Positions 49,690 to 59,257 of a DNA stretch of 64,000 bases are shown piece after piece. The notes under the pieces were generated by a model. It was not told the origin of the DNA. It saw only the letters and a list, made by a program, of their open reading frames with translations, and did no database searches. The stretch covers positions 868,001 to 932,000 of the forward strand of contig JPOM01000001.1 of assembly GCA_000733915.1 (NCBI GenBank), given 5' to 3'. Each line of letters opens with the position of its first letter. Positions within the stretch are counted from its first letter, which is position 1. The translations under genes were made by a program, and so were the position numbers. This DNA comes from Caulobacteraceae bacterium PMMR1. Its GTDB lineage: Bacteria; Pseudomonadota; Alphaproteobacteria; Caulobacterales; Caulobacteraceae.

Positions 49690-52113
49690 TCACGCCGCGC
49701 GCTTGCGGCGGGGGCGAGGGGCGGGGGCGGCCCCGGTCACGACCACGGGCATGGCGGCGAACAGAGCCCGGTTCTGGTCGGCGGGGGCGGGCTTGCCGAT
49801 CAGATAGCCTTGCACCTCGGCGCACTGCTCGGCGCGCAGGAAGGCGAGCTGCGCCTCGGTCTCCACCCCCTCGGCCACGACGGGGATGTTAAGGCCGCGC
49901 CCGATCCCCAGCACGGCGCGCACGATGACGGTGGAGCGCTCCAGCGTGCCGATACCCTCGACGAAGCTCTTGTCGATCTTGATCTTGTCGAAGGGGAAGG
50001 AGTGCAGCGTCGACAGCGACGAGAACCCCGTCCCGAAGTCGTCCATGGCGATCTTCACGCCCAGCGCCTTCAGCCGGCGCAGGGTGTCGAGCGCGCGCTG
50101 CTCGTCGTGGAACAGGGCGCTCTCGGTGATCTCGAGCTCCAGCCTGCCGGGGCTGAGCCCGGTCTCAATCAGCACCTCGTGCACGAGCGTGGGCAGGTTC
50201 GACAGGCACACCTGGTGCGGCGACAGGTTCACGGCGATGGTGACGGGCTTGGGCCAGGACGCGGCCTCGGCGCAAGCTTGGCGCAGCACCCACTCGCCGA
50301 GCTGGGCGATCAGGCCGCTCTCTTCGGCGAGCGGGATGAACACCGCGGGCGACATCAACCCCCGCTCCGGGTGCGTCCAGCGGACCAGAGCCTCGAAGCC
50401 GGCCAGCTCGCCGTCCGCCGTGCGCGCCTGGGGCTGGTAGAAGACGCTGAGCCCCGCGCTGGTGTCGATGGCGGCCTTGAGCGCGCGCACCAGGTCGCGC
50501 TGCTCGCGGATCAGCTTCTGGCTCTCTTCCTTGTAGTAGACGATGCGGTCGCCGGTGCTCTCGGCCCGTGCCTGCTGCAGCGCGGCGTCGGCGTGCAGCA
50601 GCAGCTGCTCGGCGCTGTCGGCGTCCATCGGATGGCCGGAGACGCCGAAGCTGACCACTGGCTCTACGGTCACGCCGTCGACCTGGAAAGGCCGGCGCAG
50701 GCTCGCGCAGAACTGGACCAGGAACGCCTCGGCCGCGGCCACGCCCGTGCCCACCTCTCCGAAGGCGGCGTAGGCGAAGTTGTTGCCGCCCAGGCGTCCG
50801 GCCAGGTTCGGCTCCACCGCATAGCGCTTCATGCGCTCGGCGATCTTGCAGAGCAGGGCGTCGCCGACCGCCTGACCGTAGAGCTCGTTGATCTCCTTGG
50901 AATTGTCGACGTTCAGCGTGCACAGCATGACGGCGCGCTCGCCGGCGGCGGCCTCGACCATGCGCTGGACGGCGACCATCAGGGCGTCGCGGTTCATGAG
51001 CCCGGTCAGCTTGTCGTGATCGGCCAGGAAGCGGATGCGGTCCTCAGCCAGGCGCTGCTCGCGCAGGTCTCGGACGGTCACGACGGTCAGACCTGAGGCC
51101 AGCTCATAGGCCTCGGCGAGCACGCGGGCGAAGATCTCGACCGGGGCCTGCTCGCCGGACGCGGTGCGCACCCAGCCCTGCATGGGCACTTCGAGCGGTA
51201 TGTCGCCGCCGCCGGCCTCGAGCGTCATCAGCTCGCCCAGGAGCCGGCCGTTCAGCAGCTCGGGCAGGGCCCGGCCCGCCAGCTCCGTGAAGGCGGTGTT
51301 GGCGTCCACGATCGCTCCGCTGGAGACCACCACGATGCCCTCGCGGGCGGCGTCGGCGAGGCGGCGGATGCGCCTGACGGCCGAGGCGCTGGCCTCGTCG
51401 TCGATGTAGGCGGCGCCGAGCCCGCCCAGGATGATCAGGAACGCGATGGTCAGGACGGCGAAGCCCACGACCGTGTCGCTCAGCACCGCGGAGGGCAGGG
51501 CGACCGTCGGGTCCGGCGCGATGTGCGCAGCGCTCATGCCCAGGAAGTGCAGGCCCAGGATGCCGACGGAGAGCGACACCGCGCCGGCCATCTGCTGGCT
51601 GAGATGCTTGGCGTTGCGGCTCACGAAGAGGGCGACCGTCCCGGCCACGAAGGCCAGGACGACGGAGGCCCAGACGCGGATCGGGTCGATCTCGACGTGG
51701 CCGCGCAGCTTGAAGGCGGCGAAGCCCATGTAATGGGTGCAGGCGATGGCGAGGGCGAGGAGCAGGGCCGCGGCGACCTTGCGCAGGTCGTCCCGCCCGG
51801 TCCAGGCGGTCGCCAGCGCGCCCGTGCTGGCCAGGACCGAAAACAGCAGGCTCCCCATGGTCAGCACCGGGTCGTAACCGCTGTCCACGCCAGGCTTGAA
51901 CGCCAGGGTGGCGATGAACACCGCGGCCCAGATGCCTGCGCCCGCTTCCAGCCCCGCCAGGAAGATCCAGGCCCCGCGCACGCCGCCGCGGGTCTGGCGC
52001 ATGCGCCCGCGCACCCGGAACACGCACAGGGCGGCGGACAGGCACACGCCGACCGCGGTCAGGACCAGCCGCAGATCGTGCTGGACTGCAAAAGACGCCA
52101 GGATGTTGAGCAA
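49690..52113 (-). CDS. MHYT-PAS-GGDEF-EAL cyclic-di-GMP signalling protein
   Basis: 807 residues. About seven transmembrane helices (residues 1-235) form an MHYT sensor: motif 2 is THYMG (126-130), motif 3 LHFLGM (188-193), while the first repeat has lost its His/Met (AAVFIAT, 64-70). A PAS-like domain follows (about 250-350). The GGDEF domain reads GGNNF (442-446), so diguanylate cyclase activity is unlikely. The EAL domain keeps FEALVRW (573-579), EITES, MDDFGTG, IKIDKSF and VAEGVET, so phosphodiesterase activity is expected. Net role: hydrolysis of c-di-GMP under membrane-sensed redox or gas signals (family inference). Confidence 0.92.
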   Translation of the reverse strand: MLNILASFAVQHDLRLVLTAVGVCLSAALCVFRVRGRMRQTRGGVRGAWIFLAGLEAGAGIWAAVFIATLAFKPGVDSGYDPVLTMGSLLFSVLASTGALATAWTGRDDLRKVAAALLLALAIACTHYMGFAAFKLRGHVEIDPIRVWASVVLAFVAGTVALFVSRNAKHLSQQMAGAVSLSVGILGLHFLGMSAAHIAPDPTVALPSAVLSDTVVGFAVLTIAFLIILGGLGAAYIDDEASASAVRRIRRLADAAREGIVVVSSGAIVDANTAFTELAGRALPELLNGRLLGELMTLEAGGGDIPLEVPMQGWVRTASGEQAPVEIFARVLAEAYELASGLTVVTVRDLREQRLAEDRIRFLADHDKLTGLMNRDALMVAVQRMVEAAAGERAVMLCTLNVDNSKEINELYGQAVGDALLCKIAERMKRYAVEPNLAGRLGGNNFAYAAFGEVGTGVAAAEAFLVQFCASLRRPFQVDGVTVEPVVSFGVSGHPMDADSAEQLLLHADAALQQARAESTGDRIVYYKEESQKLIREQRDLVRALKAAIDTSAGLSVFYQPQARTADGELAGFEALVRWTHPERGLMSPAVFIPLAEESGLIAQLGEWVLRQACAEAASWPKPVTIAVNLSPHQVCLSNLPTLVHEVLIETGLSPGRLELEITESALFHDEQRALDTLRRLKALGVKIAMDDFGTGFSSLSTLHSFPFDKIKIDKSFVEGIGTLERSTVIVRAVLGIGRGLNIPVVAEGVETEAQLAFLRAEQCAEVQGYLIGKPAPADQNRALFAAMPVVVTGAAPAPRPRRKRAA

Positions 52114-52212
52114 CTCACCCGCTCCCTAACCCGGGAACAGGTCTAACGGGCCAAGTTTAAAGAGCCCTCAATGTGGCGTCGCGAGTTGACGGTCGCGTCG
52201 AATCCCGAGGCC

Positions 52213-52416
52213 TCAGCCGCCCTGCAGGCCGACATAGGCCCCCGCGCCGCCGCCGAGCAGCGCCATGGCGAGCCCGCCGGCGAAGACCAGCGCGGCCTCA
52301 TAGGCGGGGTGCTCGCGCAGCTGCAGAAGCCAGGGCAGCCGACGCTCGGCGGCGCGGTCTTGCTGCTCGCGGAAGCGCTGGGTCAGGACCGTGGGGCTGG
52401 CCATGAGGGAGGTCAC
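52213..52416 (-). CDS. Small membrane protein, GTG start, 67 aa
   Basis: The frame begins GTG at 52416 with GGCGGAG about 6 nt upstream; an ATG at 52404 is too far from that ribosome-binding site. It has a charged N-terminal half (TQRFREQQDRAAERRLPWLL) and one C-terminal Gly/Ala-rich transmembrane segment (AALVFAGGLAMALLGGGAGA). No family is recognised. It lies 42 nt from the GH13 gene on the same strand. Confidence 0.5.
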   Translation of the reverse strand: MTSLMASPTVLTQRFREQQDRAAERRLPWLLQLREHPAYEAALVFAGGLAMALLGGGAGAYVGLQGG

Positions 52417-52458
52417 CGCGTTCTCCGCCCCTAAACACGCCTCTGTGATTTGGGTTCC

Positions 52459-54063
52459 TCAGGCCGCGACGGCGACGAACCCGCTGTTCGCGCCAAGCTC
52501 CAACATCGCGCCGGCCCGCTTCCCGCCGAGCTCAGGGCCTTCGCGCCAGTCGCCTGCGGGCAGACCGATCGCCTGCGCCGTCTCGCCGAGGTTGAAGGCG
52601 CAGAGCGCCGCCTGGCCCCTCGTCCGCCGCGTGAAGGCCAGCACGCCCAGGGGCGCGTCGAGGAAGGCGATGTCGCCCTTCACCAGCGCGGGCTGCGCCC
52701 TGCGCCAGGCCAGCCAGGCGCGCACGAACCTCAGCATGGAGCCCGGGTCGTTCTCCTGGCGGTCGACGGCAAGCGGCAGGTGGCGCGGATCGACCGGCAG
52801 CCAGTGCTCGCCGCCCTGCGGCGGACCGAAGCCGGCGTGCGGCGCCTCGGCCCGCCACGGCAGGGGCGTGCGCGCCCCGTCCCGCCCCTTGTAGGCCGGC
52901 CAGAAGGCGACGCCGTCCGGATCGCGCAGCCGCTCCCGCGGCACCTCCGCCTCGGGTAGGCCCAGCTCCTCGCCCTGATAAACGAAGGCCGTGCCCCGCA
53001 GCGACGTGAGCAGCGCGAAGACCAGCTTGGCGAATTGCGGCTGCGGCCGGCCCGCGCCCCAGCGCGTCGCTACCCGGGTCACGTCGTGGTTGCTGAACGC
53101 CCAGGACGGCCAAGCCTCGGGGGCCGCCTGCAACAGGCGCTCCACGCCCTTGCGGATCCAGTCCGCGCCGAACCGCTCGCCGAGGAACATGAAGCTGTAG
53201 GCCGTGTGGAAGCCGTCAGGGCCCGAGGTGTACTCCGCGGTGATCTCCACCGGGCGGTCGGTCGCGAGCTCGGCCAGCAGGAAGCGCCCGGGCCGCTCGT
53301 CCACCAGCGCGCGCAGCCGGCGCGCGAACTGAAGGCTCTCCGGGCGGTCGCGGTCGTAGAGGTGCGTCTGCAGGAAGTAGGGCTTCACCGCGTCCGTGCG
53401 CCCGGAGGGCGGATTGTCCCGCAGCGCCCGGTCGTGGGTGTAGCAGTTGGCGACGTCGAGCCTGAACCCGTCCACGCCGCGGTCCAGCCAGACGCGCGCC
53501 ACGCCGAGGATGGCGTCCTGCACCTCAGGATTATGCAGGTTCAGGTCCGGCTGCTCGATCAGATAGTTGTGCAGGTAGTACTGCCGCCGGCGGCTGTCCC
53601 AGGTCCAGGCCGCGCCGCCGAAGGTCGCCTGCCAGTTGGTCGGGGGCGAGCCGTCGGCCTTGGGGTCCGCCCAGACGTACCAGTCGGCCTTGGGGTTGGC
53701 GCGGTCCGCGCGGCTCTCGGCGAACCAGGGATGCAGGTCCGACGTGTGCGAATAGACCTGGTCGACGATGATCTTGAGGCCTCGTGCGTGTGCGCCGTCC
53801 ACGACCGCGTCGAAGTCGGCGAGCGTCCCGAACTGCGGGTCGATCGCGCAGTAGTCGGAGATGTCATAGCCGTAGTCCCGCTGCGGCGAGGCGAAGACGG
53901 GGCTCAGCCAGACGCCGTCCACGCCCAGGCTCGCGATGTAGTCCAACCCCGAGAGCAGGCCCGGCAGGTCGCCGATCCCGTCCCCGTTCGCGTCCCGGAA
54001 GCTGCGCGGATAGACTTGGTAGAGGACGGCCCCGCGCCACCAGTCGGGATCGGCTCCGCTCAA
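52459..54063 (-). CDS. GH13 alpha-glucosidase
   Basis: 534 residues, oligo-1,6-glucosidase/alpha-glucosidase type. Conserved regions are [36 protein letters not shown], the nucleophile Asp in [11 protein letters not shown], the acid/base Glu in FLLAELATD and the stabiliser Asp in SNHDVTRVA. There is no signal peptide, so it acts on imported maltose or isomaltose-like oligosaccharides. Its ATG overlaps the hmgA stop by 4 nt, an unusual partner. Confidence 0.93.
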   Translation of the reverse strand: MSGADPDWWRGAVLYQVYPRSFRDANGDGIGDLPGLLSGLDYIASLGVDGVWLSPVFASPQRDYGYDISDYCAIDPQFGTLADFDAVVDGAHARGLKIIVDQVYSHTSDLHPWFAESRADRANPKADWYVWADPKADGSPPTNWQATFGGAAWTWDSRRRQYYLHNYLIEQPDLNLHNPEVQDAILGVARVWLDRGVDGFRLDVANCYTHDRALRDNPPSGRTDAVKPYFLQTHLYDRDRPESLQFARRLRALVDERPGRFLLAELATDRPVEITAEYTSGPDGFHTAYSFMFLGERFGADWIRKGVERLLQAAPEAWPSWAFSNHDVTRVATRWGAGRPQPQFAKLVFALLTSLRGTAFVYQGEELGLPEAEVPRERLRDPDGVAFWPAYKGRDGARTPLPWRAEAPHAGFGPPQGGEHWLPVDPRHLPLAVDRQENDPGSMLRFVRAWLAWRRAQPALVKGDIAFLDAPLGVLAFTRRTRGQAALCAFNLGETAQAIGLPAGDWREGPELGGKRAGAMLELGANSGFVAVAA

Positions 54064-55397
54064 ATCTTGGCCCTCGGGAAGCCGTCCCAGCAGGCGTCGT
54101 AGTCGGCCTGCAGCGCGGGCGTCTGAAGCGCGAAACGGGTGGGGCGAAACACCCAGCGGCTCTCGAACATGAAGGCCAGGGTGTTCTCGATCTTGTGCGG
54201 TGTCAGCTCGGCCTCAGTCGCCGCGCGCCAGCTCGCCGCATCCGGGCCATGACCCGACATGCAGTTGTGCAGGCTCATGCCCCCCGGTGCAAAGCCCCCC
54301 GCCTTGGCGTCATAGGCGCCGGTCACCAGCCCCATGAACTCGCTCATCACGTTGCGATGGAACCAGGGGGGGCGGAAGGTGTGCTCCGCCACCATCCAGC
54401 GGGGCGGGAAGATCACGAAATCGCAGTTGGCCGTGCCGGGCGTGTCGCTGGGCGAGGTCAGGACGGTGAAGATCGACGGGTCCGGATGGTCGAAGCTGAC
54501 CGTGCCGATCGCGTTGAAACGGCTGAGGTCGTAGCGATAGGGCGCGAGGTTGCCATGCCAGGCGACGACGTCGAGGGGCGAGGCGGGCAGGGTGGTCTCA
54601 TAGAGCCGCCCTTGGAATTTCTGGACCACGCGGGTCGGGCGCTGCACGTCCTCGAAGGCCGCGAGCGGGGTCTCGAAGTCGCGGGGGTTGGCCAGGCCGT
54701 TGGAGCCGATCGGCCCGAGCTCGGGCAGGCGGAACAGAGCGCCGTAGTTCTCGCAGACATAGCCGCGCGCCGGGCCGCCCGCGAGCTCCAAGCGGAAGCG
54801 CACTCCGCGGGGGATCGTCGCGCACCAGCCCGGCCCGACGTCCAGCCGCCCGAACTCGGTGACCAGGCGCAAGCCGCCCTGCTCGGGCACGATCAGCAAC
54901 TCGCCGTCGGCGTCGAAGAAGACCTCGTCCACCATGGAGGCGGTCGCGAGGTAGACGTGGGCCGCCACGCCCTCGCCCTGCGCCGGATCGCCGTTCCCGG
55001 CGATGGTGGTCAGGCCCTCGACGAAGGTCCGGGGTTCCGACGGCAGGGGCAGCGGATCCCACCGCAGGCGGTTGGGCGAGGGCTCGGCCTCGGTGAAGGG
55101 GCCCGAGCGCACAAGGCCCGGGTCGCAGGGGCGGAACGGCGGGTGGCTCGCCGTCGGGCGCAGGCGATAGAGCCAGGACCGGCGGTTCTCGTGCCGCGGC
55201 GCGGTGAAGGCGGTCGCCGAGAGCTGCTCGGCATAAAGGCCGAAGCGAACCTTCTGAGGCGAGTTCTGGCCCTGGGGCAGGGCGCCGGGCACGGCCTCCG
55301 TCGCGACATAGGCGCCGAACCCGGGCGCATAGGCCGGCGCGTCCGCCTTGGCGTCCGTCTTCGGCGCAACGATCGGCGACATGTCGTTCACGGTCAT
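54060..55397 (-). CDS. hmgA: Homogentisate 1,2-dioxygenase
   Basis: 445 residues, ring-cleaving iron enzyme of tyrosine and phenylalanine catabolism, making maleylacetoacetate. Family landmarks are [34 protein letters not shown] and the iron ligands in [20 protein letters not shown] and [18 protein letters not shown] directly abuts the ATG at 55397, too close for that codon; the GTG two codons on (55391) has ideal 6-nt spacing and may be the true start. maiA and fahA are not adjacent. Coupled to a GH13 glucosidase gene downstream. Confidence 0.95.
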   Translation of the reverse strand: MTVNDMSPIVAPKTDAKADAPAYAPGFGAYVATEAVPGALPQGQNSPQKVRFGLYAEQLSATAFTAPRHENRRSWLYRLRPTASHPPFRPCDPGLVRSGPFTEAEPSPNRLRWDPLPLPSEPRTFVEGLTTIAGNGDPAQGEGVAAHVYLATASMVDEVFFDADGELLIVPEQGGLRLVTEFGRLDVGPGWCATIPRGVRFRLELAGGPARGYVCENYGALFRLPELGPIGSNGLANPRDFETPLAAFEDVQRPTRVVQKFQGRLYETTLPASPLDVVAWHGNLAPYRYDLSRFNAIGTVSFDHPDPSIFTVLTSPSDTPGTANCDFVIFPPRWMVAEHTFRPPWFHRNVMSEFMGLVTGAYDAKAGGFAPGGMSLHNCMSGHGPDAASWRAATEAELTPHKIENTLAFMFESRWVFRPTRFALQTPALQADYDACWDGFPRAKI

Positions 55398-55530
55398 ACC
55401 TCCAGCGCGGTCCCGCCCTGAGCGGCAGAATAGTGCGCGCGAGCGGCCCTGTCGCGCACGGTTCGCCCTCTCCGCGCGGCCTTTGGGCCCCCTCTGGCGC
55501 AAGTTTGCAAAACTGCGTAGCAGGGCGGCC

Positions 55531-56781
55531 ATGCCCCTGTCCCAAACGGAAACCGCCGTGATGGACGCCATCGCGGCCCGCGAGGCGGAGCTGATCGACC
55601 GCGCCGTAGGCTGGTGCGCGATCTCTTCGGGCAGCCGCAACCTGCAGGGCCTGAAGACCCAGTGCGCCCTGCTGGCCGATGCGCTGGCGGGCCTTCCGGG
55701 CGAGGTGTCTCGGATCGCGCTGCCCCCCACCCAGGAGGTCGGGGCCGACGGCGCGCTTCGAGACCAGCCCCACACGGATGCGCTGCGCCTGGTGGTGCGC
55801 CCTGAGGCTCCGATCCAGGTCGCCCTCACCGGCCACTACGACACCGTCTATCCCGAGGGGACACGCTTTTTGGCGGTGCGCCGGCGTGAGGACGGCGCCC
55901 TGCAGGGGCCGGGCGTCGCCGACATGAAGGGCGGGATCAGCGTCATGCTGGGGGCGCTGGAAGCCTTCGAGCGGGCGCCGGAGGCCGAGCGCCTGGGCTA
56001 CACCGTGCTGCTTTCCCCCGATGAGGAGATCGGCTCGCCGGCGTCTGCGCCGCTCCTGGCCGAGCTCGGCGCTGGCGCGCACCTGGGCATGACCTACGAG
56101 CCGGCGCTGGCGGACGGCGGGCTGGCCGCGGCGCGCAAAGGATCGGCCAACTGGCATGCGGTGGTGCGGGGGCGCGCCGCCCATGCGGGCCGCGACTTCG
56201 CGAGCGGGCGCAACGCCCTCGCGGCGGCGGCGCGGCTGGCGGCGCGGCTGGACAGCCTCAACGGCCTCAGGGACGGAGTGACCCTGAACGTGGCGCGCAT
56301 CGACGGCGGCGGCGCCCTGAACGTGGTGCCCGACCTCGCGGTGGTGCGCTTCAACGCCCGCGCGCCCGACGCCGAGTCCGCCCGCTGGATCGAGGCGGAG
56401 GTCCGGGCCGCCTGCGCGGTCGCTCAGGAGCCGGACGTCGCCCTTGTCCTGCATGGCGGCTTCACCCGCCCGCCCAAGCCCTTCAACGCCGCCCAAGCCG
56501 CCCTGTTCGCCGCCGCGCAGGCGAGCGCCGCCGACCTTGGCCAGACCCTGAGATGGCAGCCCTCCGGAGGAGTCTGCGAGGGCAACAATCTGTTCGCCGC
56601 AGGCCTGCCCAACATCGACACCCTGGGCGTGCGCGGGGGGGAGATCCACTCCGAGCGGGAGCACGCCTGGCCGGAGAGCTTCGTGGAGCGCGGCCAGCTC
56701 TCGGCCCTGATCCTGCTCCGCGCCGCCCGCGGGGAGATCGACGCCCCGGCGATCAGGGCGCAGATGGGGCGGGCGGCCTGA
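55531..56781 (+). CDS. M20 family metallohydrolase of the arginine-succinylation operon
   Basis: 416 residues with the complete M20 dizinc set: His in TGHYDTVYP, bridging Asp in [10 protein letters not shown], catalytic Glu pair in SPDEEIGS, Glu in [11 protein letters not shown] and the distal His in GGEIHSERE. The dimerisation domain lies between. It resembles glutamate carboxypeptidase/ArgE/DapE enzymes. Its stop shares one base with the astA start, so it is the first gene of the ast operon. I infer that it could remove succinate from N-succinylglutamate in place of AstE; other N-acyl amino acids are possible. Confidence 0.85.
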   Translation: MPLSQTETAVMDAIAAREAELIDRAVGWCAISSGSRNLQGLKTQCALLADALAGLPGEVSRIALPPTQEVGADGALRDQPHTDALRLVVRPEAPIQVALTGHYDTVYPEGTRFLAVRRREDGALQGPGVADMKGGISVMLGALEAFERAPEAERLGYTVLLSPDEEIGSPASAPLLAELGAGAHLGMTYEPALADGGLAAARKGSANWHAVVRGRAAHAGRDFASGRNALAAAARLAARLDSLNGLRDGVTLNVARIDGGGALNVVPDLAVVRFNARAPDAESARWIEAEVRAACAVAQEPDVALVLHGGFTRPPKPFNAAQAALFAAAQASAADLGQTLRWQPSGGVCEGNNLFAAGLPNIDTLGVRGGEIHSEREHAWPESFVERGQLSALILLRAARGEIDAPAIRAQMGRAA

Positions 56782-57788
56782 TGCTTGTCGTCCGCCCCGC
56801 CGGCCCCGCCGACTTCGACTCGGTCATGGAGCTTGCGGTCCTCTCGGGCCGCGGCTTCACCAGCCTGCCCACCGACGAGCCGACCATCCGCATGCGTCTC
56901 GGCGCCTCGGCCCAGAGCTTTGCAGGGGCCATCGCTCCGGTCGAGGCCTGGTATACCCTGGTGCTGGAGGACCTCGCCACGGGGCGTATCGAGGGCGTCG
57001 CAGGCGTGAAGGCGGCGGTGGGCGTCAAGCGCCCGCATTTCTCGTTCCGGGTCGTGACGCTGGCCCAGTCCTCGCCCATCCTCGGCCTGCGCTTCGACCA
57101 CTCCGCCCTGGTGCTGGTGAACGAGTGCGCGGGCTGGACGGAGGTCGGCTCGCTCTTCCTGCGGCCCGAGCGGCGGGCGGGCGGCGCGGGGCGGCTGCTG
57201 GCCCAGTCGCGCTACCTATTGATCGCGTCCGCACCGCAGAACTTCGCCGAGACGGTGCTGGCCGAGCTGCGGGGGTGGTTCGACGAAGCCGGGGAGTGCC
57301 CCTTCTGGGAGACCGTCGGCTGCAAGTTCTTCCGCCTGCCCTTCGATCAGGCCGACCTGATGAGCGTCTCCACCGACGGCCAGTTCATCCTGGACCTCGC
57401 GCCGCGCCATCCGATCTACGTCGAGCTCTTGCCGGACGCCGCTCGCGCGGTGATCGGCAAGGTGCACCGCGAGGGCGAGCCGGCCCGGGCGATGCTGGAG
57501 CGCGAGGGGTTCCGCTTCCAGGGCCTGGTCGACATCTTCGACGCCGGCCCGACGGTCGCCTGCCCGCGGGACGACATCCGCACCGTGCGCGACAGCGTGC
57601 GCGGCCGCGCCCGCCTCGTGGATTGGGTCGAGACGCCCCCCGCCCTGATCGGACGCGACGACCTCGCGACCTTCCGGGCGGTGCGCGCGCCTGCGGTGGT
57701 GGAGTTCGACCACATCGTGATCAGCCGGGAGGCGGCGGCGGCGCTCAGGGTGGAGGAGGGCGACGTGATCCGGGTGAAGACGCCGTGA
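56781..57788 (+). CDS. astA: Arginine N-succinyltransferase
   Basis: 335 residues. It opens [19 protein letters not shown], then SLPTDEPTIRMRL, the GCN5-fold LGLRFDHSALVLVNECAGWT and GSLFLRPERRAGGAGRLLAQ, and ECPFWETVGCKFFRLPFDQA, all AstA hallmarks. It catalyses the first step of the AST pathway, succinyl-CoA plus arginine to N2-succinylarginine. TGATG overlap with the M20 gene upstream and GTGA overlap with astD downstream. Confidence 0.95.
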   Translation: MLVVRPAGPADFDSVMELAVLSGRGFTSLPTDEPTIRMRLGASAQSFAGAIAPVEAWYTLVLEDLATGRIEGVAGVKAAVGVKRPHFSFRVVTLAQSSPILGLRFDHSALVLVNECAGWTEVGSLFLRPERRAGGAGRLLAQSRYLLIASAPQNFAETVLAELRGWFDEAGECPFWETVGCKFFRLPFDQADLMSVSTDGQFILDLAPRHPIYVELLPDAARAVIGKVHREGEPARAMLEREGFRFQGLVDIFDAGPTVACPRDDIRTVRDSVRGRARLVDWVETPPALIGRDDLATFRAVRAPAVVEFDHIVISREAAAALRVEEGDVIRVKTP

Positions 57789-59257
57789 GGGGCGAGCTCT
57801 ATATCGACGGGGCCTGGCGCGCCGGCCAGGGCGAGCCGTTCCGCTCGCTGGACCCGGCGACCGGCGATGTGGCGTGGGAGGGCCGGGCAGGAACCCCCGC
57901 CGACGCCGCTTCCGCGGTTCAGGCGGCGCGCCGCGCCTTCCCAGTCTGGGCCGATACGCCGCTTCCCGAGCGCATCGACGCGGTGCGCCGCTTCAGGGCT
58001 GCGCTGGAGGGTCGCGCTCAGGCCTTCGCCGAGGCGCTGAGCCGGGAGACGGGCAAGCCGCTCTGGGAGACCAGGGCTGAGCTCGCGTCCATGGTCGGAA
58101 AGGTCGAGATCTCCATCGCCGCCCAGGCGGAGCGCGCGGGCGAGCGCGAAGCGGCCATGGCGTTCGGCCGCGCCGTGCTGCGCCATCGTCCCCACGGCGT
58201 GATGGCGGTGCTGGGTCCGTTCAACTTCCCCGGCCACCTGCCCAACGGCCATATCGTGCCCGCGCTGCTCGCCGGCGACACGGTGGTGTTCAAGCCCTCG
58301 GAGGAGACCCCGCTTGCGGGCGAACTCGCTGCGGAGGCCTGGTCCGAGGCCGGCCTGCCGCCGGGCGTCTTCAACCTGGTCCAGGGCGGGCGCGAGACCG
58401 GCGCGGCCCTGCTCGACGCGCCCATCGACGGCCTGCTGTTCACCGGCTCTGCGGAGGCCGGGGCGCATTTCCGGCGCGCGTTCGTGGACCGCCCCGAGGT
58501 GATCTTGGCCCTGGAGCTCGGGGGCAACAACCCGCTGATCGTCTGGGACGCCGACCCCGCCGCAGCCGCCGCCCTCATCGTCCAGAGCGCCTTCATCACG
58601 ACCGGCCAGCGCTGCTCGTGCGCGCGCCGGCTGATCGTGCGGGCGGACCAGGCCGACGCCGTGGCCGAGGCGGTGATCGCGCTGGCCCGGCGGCTTCGGG
58701 CGGGGCCCTGGAACGGACCGGAGGAGCCCTTCATGGGGCCGCTCATCTCCGCGCGGGCCGCGAGCGCCGCCCGCGACCGGGTGCGCGCGCTGGAGGCCGC
58801 GGGCGCGCGAACCCTGCTGCCGCTCGAAGGCGTGCAGGGCCTGAGCGCGGCCTTTGTCACGCCCGCACTGTTGGACGTCACGGGCGCGAGCGTCCCCGAT
58901 CGCGAGATCTTCGCCCCCGTTCTGCAGATGACCCGCGTGGCGACCTTCGGGGACGCGATCGCGGCGGCGAACGCCACCCGCTTCGGCCTCTCCGCCGGGC
59001 TGGTCAGCTCCGACCCCGCGCTCTGGGCGCGCTTCATGGCCCGCAGCCGAGCGGGCATCGTGAACTGGAACCGGCCGACGACAGGCGCGGCCTCCAACAT
59101 GCCCTTCGGCGGCCTCGGCGAGAGCGGCAACCACCGCCCGAGCGCCTACTACGCCGCGGACTACTGCGCCTACCCGGCCGCAAGCTTCGAGGCCCCCGCC
59201 CTCGCCGACACGACCGCCGAGATCAGGGGCCTTGCGATCAGGGGTCCTGAGGCGTGA
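57785..59257 (+). CDS. astD: Succinylglutamate-semialdehyde dehydrogenase
   Basis: 490 residues, aldehyde dehydrogenase superfamily. NAD site VLGPFNFPGHLPNGHIVPAL, FTGSAEAG, general base Glu in ALELGGNN and the catalytic Cys in TTGQRCSCARR, ending with PFGGLGESGNHRPSAYYAAD, which is diagnostic for AstD. It oxidises N-succinylglutamate semialdehyde, the fourth AST step. Starts at the GTG 57785 overlapping the astA stop. Confidence 0.95.
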   Translation: MRGELYIDGAWRAGQGEPFRSLDPATGDVAWEGRAGTPADAASAVQAARRAFPVWADTPLPERIDAVRRFRAALEGRAQAFAEALSRETGKPLWETRAELASMVGKVEISIAAQAERAGEREAAMAFGRAVLRHRPHGVMAVLGPFNFPGHLPNGHIVPALLAGDTVVFKPSEETPLAGELAAEAWSEAGLPPGVFNLVQGGRETGAALLDAPIDGLLFTGSAEAGAHFRRAFVDRPEVILALELGGNNPLIVWDADPAAAAALIVQSAFITTGQRCSCARRLIVRADQADAVAEAVIALARRLRAGPWNGPEEPFMGPLISARAASAARDRVRALEAAGARTLLPLEGVQGLSAAFVTPALLDVTGASVPDREIFAPVLQMTRVATFGDAIAAANATRFGLSAGLVSSDPALWARFMARSRAGIVNWNRPTTGAASNMPFGGLGESGNHRPSAYYAADYCAYPAASFEAPALADTTAEIRGLAIRGPEA

